From an uncultured Fretibacterium sp. (lineage in GTDB: Bacteria > Synergistota > Synergistia > Synergistales > Aminobacteriaceae): DNA of 5,924 bases. Both the position numbers and the translations under genes were made by a program. The stretch covers positions 1-5,924 of the forward strand of contig CALEPX010000062.1 of assembly GCA_937911045.1 (NCBI GenBank), written 5' to 3'. Every line of letters begins with the position of its first letter. Positions within the stretch are counted from its first letter, which is position 1. The notes beneath the pieces were generated by a model, which searched no databases, was not told the origin of the DNA, and worked only from the letters and a program-made list of their open reading frames with translations. Below, piece by piece: positions 1 to 5,184 of this stretch.

Positions 1-2508
1 TACGACATCAGCAACATCGCAGAAGGATTAGGAATTAGGTTAAAACGAGTGGGACGAACAATCAGAGCGGACAGCATTGACGGCAGCGGAGGAGGGAAGG
101 ACGCTTTCGCAATTTATCCGGAGTCAAACCGTTGGTACGACTTCAAACTTAACCGTGGCGGCGACATCGTGGATTTGGTCGCCGAGTACAAGTACGACGG
201 GGACAAGAAATCCGCGCTCGCTGAGTTGCTTCCGGAACGCAGGAACTTGTTCGATCCGTTTTTTAAGGAGCGTCAAAAGTTCCAAGAGCAAGTCCAAGAG
301 AACCATAATTACTTGATTAATCCGAATTTCGCTGATCATTGGCAAAACGGGCACATTTTGGATTACTTGCACTCACGCAAAATCACCGACGAGTACATCG
401 CCAAAATCAAGCTCGGCGTCGAATACTCGCACAGACTTTTCATTCCGTACTGGGACTTGAACGGCAAGGAAGTTGCGTACTACATTACTCGTCGATTACC
501 AGACATTCACGGTAATGAGAACGAACACAGCCCAAAGTACAAGAAAGCGTCGTTGAAAGATAACTCATTTTTGCGCAATATTCCGTGGGGATTGCACACA
601 ATCAATCGCCATAACCCCGACGAAAATAATTCAGCTCTGTTTATTACTGAAGGCGCTTTCGATGCCATGTTACTTGATCAGGCTGGCGCATGTGTACTTT
701 CAGCGTTTGGTGGCGATTTTGGCTCAAATTGGGAGCAAGTTATCAGTATTGCAAAGGATTTCAAAAAAGTTGTCCTCGCATTTGACAACGACGATGCAGG
801 CAAGGATTTTACACAAAAAGCTGCGTTAAAACTCGTTCAGCATGAAATTCCTTTCGATTGCGCGGTTTTCCTGGGTAAGGACATTGCTGAACACTTTCAG
901 ATAGGCGGTGGTCTCGAAGGTCTGCTCAAGTCTACACGTCCGGGACTTACTTGGCTTGCAGGACGGTTTACGGATGGCGAACCGTTCACAGACTTAACTC
1001 AAAAGAAAAAAGAAGAAGTAATGAACAAATACAGAGATTTTTTGTATGCCATCGGACGTTATGTGCAAAAAAGCGAACTAACGAAAATTAATAAGTTGGT
1101 CTCGCATTATTTCCCAACGGACTGGCTCAAAGACGTTCTCAAAGAAGCTGCAGAAGGGTTGCCAGAAAACGAACTGGCTCAAGAAGTTCTCGACAGATTT
1201 AACATTATTTATGATGATCGCATTGGGGCGTACAAATACCAGAAAAACGGAGTTTGGGAACGCCTCACGGAAAGTGAAGTTGGTTACTATGTCACTCAAG
1301 TTCTTGGTAAAAAGTACACGTCACGCAAAGCTGCTGCAGTTCTCAAACTTGTCAAATTTTTATCAAAAGGCAAGGACAATCGCAAATTTATCACAAGCCT
1401 TGATAAAATGCCGTGCTTGAGTTTTAAGAACGGAACACTCGTTTTCTTGTATGACAAAGGACGCGTGTTTTTTAGGGATCATGCTCCAGAAGATTACGTA
1501 ACCGTTCAGGCTCATTACAATTATGATCCGGATGCAAAAAGCAAAATTTTTCTGAAAGCACTTCGCGAAATTTTTGATGGCAACGAGGATAGCATTATCA
1601 CGCTGCAAGAATTTTTCGGTTATTCTTTGTTAAACGACTGCCGTTACCACAAAGCATTGTTTAACCTTGGCTGCGGAGGCAACGGCAAAAGCGTTGTCAC
1701 AGAAGTTTTGCGGGCTATGCTCGGTGGCATGGATGCGCTTGGACACACGATTGTAACGTCAACTCCGTTAGATCGCATGAGCAAGGATTTTCGTGCTATG
1801 GTGCTTAAAAATTCGTGGGTGAACATTTCCAGCGAAACGGACAGCCTGGTTAGCGGAGTTGAGGCGCGCTTGAAAATTCTCACGTCAGGTGAGCCGATTG
1901 AGGACAGTTACAAAAATAAAGACCCGATTACCTTTGTTTCGAGGGCAAAAGCGATTGTTAATTGCAACACATTCCCGAGATTCAGCGACCGTTCAAAAGG
2001 GCTTGAGCGCAGGTGTTTATTTATCAAGTTCCCTGTGAATTTCACAGAAGACCCACAAGGAGAGAATGATAAGAAACGTGATGCCGATTTAATCGCAAAT
2101 ATCATAAAAAATCCGGAGGAGATGGCTGGCGTTTTTAATTGGGCGTTGCAAGGACTTTTCAGGATACTTACGAACAAAGGTTTTACCGTAACTCAATCTC
2201 AGAAAGAGTTAATGGTTGAATTTATGCGGTACAACAATCCGCTGATTGATTTTATTGACGAAACGCAGGAAAAACTTTTCGATAAGAATGGCAATGGACA
2301 AGTAATTCGAAGAGTGACGCTTTTCAAACTTTTTAAGCAATGGGCGATAGATAACAACGAAGAAATTTGCTCCGCACGGCACTTTTATCACCTGTTTACT
2401 AATACACTCAGTGGATTAAGCAGTCATGCAAAGTTGCATAAAAACGAAAAAACGAACGAGTTGTATTACTCACTGGGGAGGGAACCAAGCATTCTGAGCG
2501 CAGTATAA
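1..2508 (+). CDS. Primase-helicase (TOPRIM + SF3 D5/P4-type), 5' partial
   Basis: Replication protein expected to make primers and unwind DNA for a phage or plasmid. The frame is open from base 1 and the codons before the GTG at 49 read like a primase N-terminus (YDISNIAEGLGI), so the true start lies just upstream of the window. Numbering from base 1 gives 835 residues. Residues 1-60 resemble a CHC2 zinc-binding primase fold (FAIYPESNRWYDF, GGDIVDLV) but lack the usual Cys/His ligands. A TOPRIM domain follows, with FITEGAFDAM (catalytic E217) and DNDDAG (D262-G267). Then comes a D5_N-like region (about 400-545) and an SF3 helicase core: Walker A GCGGNGKS (557-564), Walker B-like NISSETDS (608-615), motif C VNCNTFPRFSD (653-663) and arginine-finger candidates R670/R671. 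The C-terminal 100 residues resemble the accessory domain of phage primases. GC content is higher in the first few hundred bases than later. Family assignment is secure; the exact start is not visible. Confidence 0.95.
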   Translation, partial: YDISNIAEGLGIRLKRVGRTIRADSIDGSGGGKDAFAIYPESNRWYDFKLNRGGDIVDLVAEYKYDGDKKSALAELLPERRNLFDPFFKERQKFQEQVQENHNYLINPNFADHWQNGHILDYLHSRKITDEYIAKIKLGVEYSHRLFIPYWDLNGKEVAYYITRRLPDIHGNENEHSPKYKKASLKDNSFLRNIPWGLHTINRHNPDENNSALFITEGAFDAMLLDQAGACVLSAFGGDFGSNWEQVISIAKDFKKVVLAFDNDDAGKDFTQKAALKLVQHEIPFDCAVFLGKDIAEHFQIGGGLEGLLKSTRPGLTWLAGRFTDGEPFTDLTQKKKEEVMNKYRDFLYAIGRYVQKSELTKINKLVSHYFPTDWLKDVLKEAAEGLPENELAQEVLDRFNIIYDDRIGAYKYQKNGVWERLTESEVGYYVTQVLGKKYTSRKAAAVLKLVKFLSKGKDNRKFITSLDKMPCLSFKNGTLVFLYDKGRVFFRDHAPEDYVTVQAHYNYDPDAKSKIFLKALREIFDGNEDSIITLQEFFGYSLLNDCRYHKALFNLGCGGNGKSVVTEVLRAMLGGMDALGHTIVTSTPLDRMSKDFRAMVLKNSWVNISSETDSLVSGVEARLKILTSGEPIEDSYKNKDPITFVSRAKAIVNCNTFPRFSDRSKGLERRCLFIKFPVNFTEDPQGENDKKRDADLIANIIKNPEEMAGVFNWALQGLFRILTNKGFTVTQSQKELMVEFMRYNNPLIDFIDETQEKLFDKNGNGQVIRRVTLFKLFKQWAIDNNEEICSARHFYHLFTNTLSGLSSHAKLHKNEKTNELYYSLGREPSILSAV

Positions 2509-2541
2509 ACCTAAAAACTTAAGGGAATAAGAACTCAATTA

Positions 2542-2580
2542 CCTGATTTTTATCAGGCTTAGATTGATGTTGCCTTTTTC
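2542..2580 (+). terminator. Weak candidate terminator after primase-helicase
   Basis: A 6-bp perfect stem, CCTGAT-TTTT-ATCAGG (2542-2557), lies 34 bases after the primase stop. A five-T run follows only at 2575-2579, after a second small AGGC/GCCT pairing (2555-2558 with 2572-2575). The T-run is not next to the main stem, so this is a poor match to an intrinsic terminator. Its position at the end of a long rightward gene is the main support. Confidence 0.3.
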
Positions 2581-2628
2581 TGAAATTTTAGGGAAGGGAA
2601 AATTTTTGTTGCACTTTTTTAGCGTACG

Positions 2629-2699
2629 TTCTCCAGAATGAGATCGAAATTTTTAACTTGGCATGGAATATTTCTCTAGAACGAGCCCGAATTTTTTAA
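2629..2699. repeat. Pair of 28-bp imperfect direct repeats, candidate recombinase (res-like) site
   Basis: Copies at 2629-2656 and 2672-2699, with a period of 43 bp, match at 23 of 28 positions. The shared pattern is TTCTCYAGAAYGAG, two free bases, then CGAA, one variable base and TTTTTAA. Each copy starts with a small dyad, TTCT-NN-AGAA. They lie about 230-300 bp upstream of the serine recombinase gene. Resolvase binding sites are commonly multiple related subsites beside the gene, which fits, but no full inverted repeat with a clear crossover dinucleotide could be assigned. They could instead be iterons or binding sites for another protein. Confidence 0.5.
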
Positions 2700-2863
2700 T
2701 GTAATAGCGAAAAGTTAAGTTATTTCAAGCATTCTCGTATATCAAAGACGATTCTTTTATTTGTGTTTTTTTTTGAGAAAAATTACGTATTTTTTTAGTA
2801 CGTGTTTTAATTCAATTTTTTTCAAAAAATTAGTCAGAACTTTTCACTTACGCCAAAAAACTC

Positions 2864-2892
2864 TTGTCGGGTTTTGTTAATCTTGATTAAAT
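2864..2892 (+). promoter_or_regulatory. Candidate promoter of the recombinase with an internal operator-like palindrome
   Basis: TTGTCG (2864-2869) and TTAAAT (2887-2892) are separated by 17 bp, a moderate match to -35/-10 elements. A perfect 6-bp inverted repeat, TTAATC-TT-GATTAA (2877-2890), covers the spacer and most of the -10 element, so a bound protein would block the promoter. Just downstream TCAAAAGT occurs twice (2895-2902 and 2908-2915). Autoregulation by the recombinase or another regulator is an inference. Confidence 0.4.
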
Positions 2893-2929
2893 AGTCAAAA
2901 GTCATTATCAAAAGTAAGGAGAGATTTTT

Positions 2930-3499
2930 GTGATTTATGGGTACGCAAGAGTTAGCACGAACGGGCAAGCACGTGATGGCAATTCACTCGAAATTCAAGT
3001 TGATGAATTAATACAAGCTGGAGCTGAAAAAATTTTTTCAGATGTATTTTCTGGCAAAAGTTCAAATCGTCCGGAACTTGATAAGTTATTCAAGAAAATA
3101 AAATTCGGTGACAAGTTGATAATAACTAAGCTTGATCGGATTGCGCGGAGTTTGCTTCAGGGCGTTGAGTTATTAGAAAAACTAAATGAACGTGGTGTAG
3201 TTGTTGAGGTTCTGAACATGGGCGTGCTGGATAATTCACCGACGGGAAAATTAATTCGAAATATTATGCTTTGTTTTGCGGAATTTGAACGAGAAATAAT
3301 AATTCAAAGAACACGAGAAGGTAAAGAAGTGGCACGTCAAAAACCGGATTTTAAGGACGGACGACCGAAAAAATTCAAGCGCAAACAAATTCGTCATGCG
3401 CTTGAATTACTGGAAAATAATTCTTATAAGGAAGTTGCAGCAATGACAGGGATTAGCGTTTCAACGCTGGTGCGAGCAAAACGAGATTACTGTAGTTAG
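2930..3499 (+). CDS. Small serine recombinase (resolvase/invertase family)
   Basis: Site-specific DNA recombinase of the resolvase/invertase family, which cuts and rejoins DNA through a covalent phosphoserine link. The 189 residues are the normal length of small serine recombinases. The N-terminal catalytic domain opens MIYGYARVST, with R7 and nucleophile S9; KLDRIARS carries D69, R70 and R73. The long E-helix is around 113-135 (FAEFEREIIIQRTREG). A basic linker GRPKKFKRKQ leads to a C-terminal helix-turn-helix (about 150-186; SYKEVAAMTGISVSTLVRAKR). The GTG start is fixed by AAGGAG at 2916-2921, 8 bases upstream. Its TAG stop overlaps the stop of the convergent operon. Small enzymes of this type usually resolve multimers or invert segments rather than integrate phages, so plasmid-like maintenance is possible. 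Whether it acts as resolvase, invertase or integrase cannot be told from the protein. Confidence 0.95.
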   Translation: MIYGYARVSTNGQARDGNSLEIQVDELIQAGAEKIFSDVFSGKSSNRPELDKLFKKIKFGDKLIITKLDRIARSLLQGVELLEKLNERGVVVEVLNMGVLDNSPTGKLIRNIMLCFAEFEREIIIQRTREGKEVARQKPDFKDGRPKKFKRKQIRHALELLENNSYKEVAAMTGISVSTLVRAKRDYCS

Positions 3500-3882
3500 C
3501 TCATTTTGCTTTCTGCAATTAATTTTTTTACGTCGTCGAGAGTGATAGATTGTCGAGTGTTTTTATTCTCTTTTATCCATTGCAAGAATTTTTGCACCGT
3601 CGGAACACCGACAACAACGCCGAAGAACGCGATTAATGCTCCAAGAAAACTCAAAATCCAGCCGATATTTGTTTCGACATTTTTCACATGCTCATCAATC
3701 CGTACAATTTGTTTCTCAAGTTCATTAAACCGTTTGTCAAATTCTTGCAAGAGTTTCAAGTTATTCAATTCGAGAATATTTTCAAGTTCGTTTCTGTGCA
3801 AGTAAATATCACCGCTCTCGACGGCAGACGCACCTGAGCAAAATAATCCTACTATTAATAACATCAATAATATTTTTCTCAT
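3496..3882 (-). CDS. Small exported protein with coiled coil and membrane segment
   Basis: Unrecognised 128-residue protein. It starts with a clear signal peptide (MRKILLMLLIVGLFCSGASA, likely cut after A20; no proper lipobox around C15). Residues 30-72 are charged and heptad-like (NELENILELNNLKLLQEFDKR then FNELEKQIVRIDEHV), suggesting a coiled coil. Residues 73-95 form a hydrophobic membrane segment (NIGWILSFLGALIAFFGVVV), followed by a basic tail. The ATG at 3882 is chosen because AAAGGA (3897-3892) lies 9 bases upstream; the in-frame TTG at 3900 is part of that site's context. It is the last gene of the leftward repressor operon, 18 bases after the previous stop, and its TAA shares bases with the recombinase stop. 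Position suggests expression in the lysogen, for instance as an exclusion or envelope protein; that is inference only. Confidence 0.8.
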   Translation of the reverse strand: MRKILLMLLIVGLFCSGASAVESGDIYLHRNELENILELNNLKLLQEFDKRFNELEKQIVRIDEHVKNVETNIGWILSFLGALIAFFGVVVGVPTVQKFLQWIKENKNTRQSITLDDVKKLIAESKMS

Positions 3883-3900
3883 AAAAATCATTCCTTTCAA

Positions 3901-4200
3901 TTAATCATCCGCTTTTTTGAATCGGTACGTTTGAATTTTATTAGTCATAATATTGACCATAAAAGTCACGTCGATTTCTGAAAAATAAAACATTCGGATT
4001 ATTCTCGGGTTATACCTAGGTGAAGGATAATGTTCAAATTCACCGAAACGACGTGCCATATCAGTTAAATTCCAATCAGAGTCAATAAAAATATTCTCCA
4101 TGATCCATGCTCGTTGTTCGCTAATCTCTTTCGGTGATCTATTTTTTTTAATTTTTTGTTCAACCGGTTTTGCAACGACTTTTTGTGTTTCCTTCGTCAT
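3901..4200 (-). CDS. Hypothetical protein, possibly the second half of a frameshifted secreted protein
   Basis: Family not recognised. From the ATG at 4200 it has 99 residues: a Lys/Glu-rich first 30, then a folded-looking part (DSDWNLTDMARRFGEFEHYP, later IIRMFYFSEIDVTFMVNIMT and KIQTYRFKK) with likely beta strands. It has no signal peptide of its own. The start overlaps the previous stop as TAATG, so translational coupling is plausible; GGGG lies only 2 bases from the ATG, too close for a normal binding site. The same frame stays open upstream to 4248 and reads GVYRLSNGV before this ATG, like genuine protein. A -1 shift at 4233-4227 in the upstream ORF would join it to the signal peptide. 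It may therefore be an independent coupled gene, a frameshift product or half of a broken gene. Confidence 0.6.
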   Translation of the reverse strand: MTKETQKVVAKPVEQKIKKNRSPKEISEQRAWIMENIFIDSDWNLTDMARRFGEFEHYPSPRYNPRIIRMFYFSEIDVTFMVNIMTNKIQTYRFKKADD

Positions 4201-4355
4201 TACCCCGTTAGACAATCTGTAAACGCCTTTTTTGTCGTTATTTTCAGCTCACGTCCGTATCCGTCAATGCGCAAAATTTTTTCTTTTATTTTTGTAGCTT
4301 CGGCAGAACGTGACAAGCATAAAAGGATAATAAAAGTCACAAGATATTTTTTCAT
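4200..4355 (-). CDS. Small secreted protein, possible 0-frame product of a -1 frameshift gene
   Basis: Unrecognised 51-residue ORF. MKKYLVTFIILLCLSRSAEA is a typical signal peptide, with probable cleavage after A20, leaving about 31 residues (ATKIKEKILRIDGYGRELK region, ending DCLTG). The start is uncertain: ATG 4355 gives the standard signal peptide with GGAG 12 bases upstream, while an in-frame ATG at 4373 would add MESVEK. The gene lies 70 bases after the repressor stop in the same operon. The 0-frame codons AAA AAG at 4232-4227, preceded by A, form A_AAA_AAG, and the -1 frame runs into the next ORF. A mature chain of only 31 residues is short for a free-standing secreted protein, which adds weight to the fusion idea. 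Confidence 0.55.
   Translation of the reverse strand: MKKYLVTFIILLCLSRSAEATKIKEKILRIDGYGRELKITTKKAFTDCLTG
4227..4233 (-). promoter_or_regulatory. Candidate -1 ribosomal frameshift site A_AAA_AAG
   Basis: Reading on the minus strand, the 0-frame codons are ACA AAA AAG GCG, so the heptamer A_AAA_AAG is in the exact phase used for -1 slippage, as in E. coli dnaX. After a slip the next codons are GGC GTT TAC AGA, which is the frame of the downstream ORF. A weak stem lies just after it: CGTT/AACG plus AGA/TCT with a 3-base bulge. The two frames overlap over 4248-4203 only, and the heptamer lies inside this overlap. No strong SD-like stimulator is seen upstream. Confidence 0.4.
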
Positions 4356-4380
4356 TTTCTCAACAGACTCCATTTTGTTT

Positions 4381-4426
4381 TCAACGATTAAATTTTTTGT
4401 GCAAGTGCAATCCGAAACAACCTCCT
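4381..4426 (-). promoter_or_regulatory. Strong SD fused to the repressor stop (TAAGGAGG) with a 9-codon ORF
   Basis: On the minus strand the repressor ends TAA and is followed at once by GGAGG, giving AGGAGG at 4426-4421. No ATG of the next gene lies within reach: ATGs at 4373 and 4355 are about 47 and 65 bases away. The only suitable start is TTG at 4410, 10 bases downstream, opening a 9-codon ORF (MHLHKKFNR) ending TGA at 4383-4381, 7 bases before ATG 4373. It could be a leader peptide feeding reinitiation, or a leftover site from a deletion. Confidence 0.3.
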
Positions 4427-4806
4427 TAGACCGCAGTTGGTGCGGAAATATTTTTTCCACCAATCGCTTGACTAACAAGTTCCAAAAATAATGATCGGGT
4501 CTCAGGCGTATTCGGCAAAATTAATTTGCGATTACCTTCCCACTCATACACAAGATGGTCACTTCCGTAATATTTACGCTCATTACCAGATTCTTGCGCT
4601 TCTTCATCGTCCGTACTCAAAAGATACTCTGGCGTTGTATCAAGAGCTTTAGCAAGTTTTTGTATTTTCGAATAATCCTTAATAGGTTCTTGAAGATTTT
4701 CCCAATGACTGAGCGTGTTTACATGTACATTAAGCAAATCAGCAAATTCTTGTTGTCTTAATTTTTTTCGTTTTCTTAAACCGCTTATTTTTTCCCCGAA
4801 TTTCAT
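4426..4806 (-). CDS. Cro/CI-type HTH transcriptional repressor (leftward)
   Basis: DNA-binding regulator with an XRE/HTH_3 domain at residues 3-62: FGEKISGLRKRKKLRQQEFA is helix 1-2, and NVHVNTLSHWEN (26-37) is the recognition helix and following turn. The C-terminal 60 residues (about 66-126; HLVYEWEGNRKLILPNTPET) are not recognised and show no S24/LexA Ser-Lys self-cleavage signature; 126 residues is also short for a cleavable CI. The ATG at 4806 has AAAAGGA (4824-4818) 11 bases upstream. It is the first gene of the leftward operon and is divergent from a second HTH gene with a nearly identical recognition helix. This is the arrangement of a lysogeny switch, where the leftward protein is the likely prophage repressor. 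Which of the two proteins holds lysogeny cannot be proved from sequence. Confidence 0.9.
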   Translation of the reverse strand: MKFGEKISGLRKRKKLRQQEFADLLNVHVNTLSHWENLQEPIKDYSKIQKLAKALDTTPEYLLSTDDEEAQESGNERKYYGSDHLVYEWEGNRKLILPNTPETRSLFLELVSQAIGGKNISAPTAV

Positions 4807-4838
4807 AATTATTCACATCCTTTTGTTATTTTTCTAAA

Positions 4839-4867
4839 ATTATACAATTTTCCATAAAAAAACGCCA
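4839..4867 (-). promoter_or_regulatory. Leftward promoter of the repressor operon
   Basis: A perfect TATAAT lies on the minus strand at 4844-4839, about 33 bases before the repressor ATG, giving a leader of about 26 nt. At 17-bp spacing the -35 would be TGGCGT (4867-4862), a poor match to TTGACA. A weak -35 fits a promoter that needs an activator, perhaps the repressor itself bound at the operator upstream (4884-4909). Confidence 0.6.
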
Positions 4868-4883
4868 CACAACAGTTATTGAG

Positions 4884-4909
4884 ATTTTTCACAATGTTTT
4901 GTGAAAAAT
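4884..4909. promoter_or_regulatory. Main operator: 26-bp perfect inverted repeat around TTGTGA
   Basis: ATTTTTCACAA (4884-4894), a 4-bp centre TGTT and TTGTGAAAAAT (4899-4909) form perfect 11-bp arms. The site lies between the divergent promoters: 3 bp upstream of the rightward -35 and 16 bp upstream of the leftward -35. It is not followed by a T-run on either strand in terminator fashion. Dyad symmetry and position fit the binding site of a dimeric HTH_3 regulator encoded by one or both flanking genes. Confidence 0.75.
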
Positions 4910-4912
4910 AAC

Positions 4913-4940
4913 TTGACATTGTGATTTTTTATGTTAAAAT
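4913..4940 (+). promoter_or_regulatory. Strong rightward promoter of the early (cro-side) operon
   Basis: Perfect TTGACA (4913-4918) and TAAAAT (4935-4940) are separated by 16 bp, and TGT just before the -10 makes it an extended -10 promoter. Transcription should start near 4947. A TTGTGA half-site (4919-4924), part of ACATTGTGA, sits in the spacer, so regulator binding would block RNA polymerase directly. It should drive the HTH gene at 5250 and the antirepressor at 5715. Confidence 0.75.
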
Positions 4941-4977
4941 AACAATACATTATGAAAATAATTTGTGAATAACAAAT

Positions 4978-4997
4978 AAGTTGTTTTAAGACAACTT
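4978..4997 (+). other. Hairpin in the long leader of the rightward transcript
   Basis: AAGTTGT (4978-4984) and ACAACTT (4991-4997) are perfect 7-bp arms around TTTAAG. It lies about 30 nt into the predicted transcript, so it could be an RNA stem-loop or another DNA binding site. No T-run follows, so it is not an intrinsic terminator. Confidence 0.5.
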
Positions 4998-5117
4998 GCA
5001 GAATGACAATAAAGTCGCTTGTGAATGCAAAATTCTCACAAGATGACGGAATAGAGAAATGGTTTTACCACACAAAAGTTGGTTAGATCCCATGAGTGTG
5101 TCAAGGTCGAAACCGTT

Positions 5118-5184
5118 CAAGAAAAATTCAGAGCAGCAAAGAGTACATTTCTAGCGGATTTGTTGATGTTGCAAGAAAAATTCA
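5118..5184. repeat. 13-bp direct repeat in the leader
   Basis: CAAGAAAAATTCA occurs at 5118-5130 and 5172-5184, 54 bp apart, an exact multiple of three. In the frame of the downstream HTH gene both copies encode QEKF. The sequence between and after the copies is not similar, so this is not a clear tandem duplication. Function unknown. Confidence 0.5.

Larger units (their letters stand above)
2509..2929. other. 421-bp AT-rich non-coding region between primase and recombinase
   Basis: No convincing coding frame, tRNA or structured RNA was seen. It holds a weak terminator-like hairpin (2542-2557), a pair of 28-bp imperfect direct repeats (2629-2656 and 2672-2699), a partial repeat of TTTTTTAG with a nearby TACGT (about 2615-2630 and 2791-2806), many T-runs, and the promoter/operator-like sequence of the recombinase. 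Location immediately upstream of a small serine recombinase is where resolvase res sites normally lie, so a recombination site is the leading inference. Confidence 0.6.
4889..5042. promoter_or_regulatory. Cluster of TTGTGA half-sites (operator array)
   Basis: TTGTGA/TCACAA occurs six times in 154 bp: 4889-4894 (-), 4899-4904 (+), 4919-4924 (+), 4963-4968 (+), 5019-5024 (+) and 5036-5041 (-). The first two form the main operator. The last two form CTTGTGA/TCACAAG arms (5018-5024, 5036-5042) with an 11-bp spacer, inside the leader. The 9-mer ACATTGTGA occurs in opposite orientation at 4897-4889 and 4916-4924. The 6-mer also occurs a few times elsewhere (for example near 1391, 2928 and 4337), so single copies mean little; the clustering is the signal. 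Confidence 0.6.

Noticed and set aside
49..51. GTG at 49 as start of the primase-helicase
   Set aside because: The frame is open and protein-like from base 1 (YDISNIAEGLGI), and there is no ribosome binding site before the GTG; the gene enters from outside.
1078..2391. Antisense ORFs within the primase-helicase gene
   Set aside because: They lie opposite a gene with clear motifs, have no ribosome binding sites and show no recognisable domains.
2509..2929. tRNA, CRISPR array or riboswitch in the long non-coding region
   Set aside because: No cloverleaf, no regular repeat-spacer units beyond the single repeat pair, and no recognisable aptamer core.
3506..3805. Plus-strand ORF opposite the exported coiled-coil protein
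   Set aside because: It is Ser/Phe/Cys-rich low-complexity translation, a mirror of the AT-rich minus-strand gene, without a start signal.
3883..3900. TTG at 3900 or ATG at 3891 as start of the 128-residue exported protein
   Set aside because: These bases contain the AAAGGA ribosome binding site that serves ATG 3882, which begins a textbook signal peptide.
4374..4478. Upstream extension of the small secreted ORF to 4478
   Set aside because: It would overlap the repressor's 3' end by about 50 bases and place 41 residues before the signal peptide; no ribosome binding site supports it.
4884..4909. The 26-bp dyad as a bidirectional terminator
   Set aside because: Stem is AT-rich, T-runs lie inside the arms rather than after them, and it sits directly between divergent promoters; an operator fits better.
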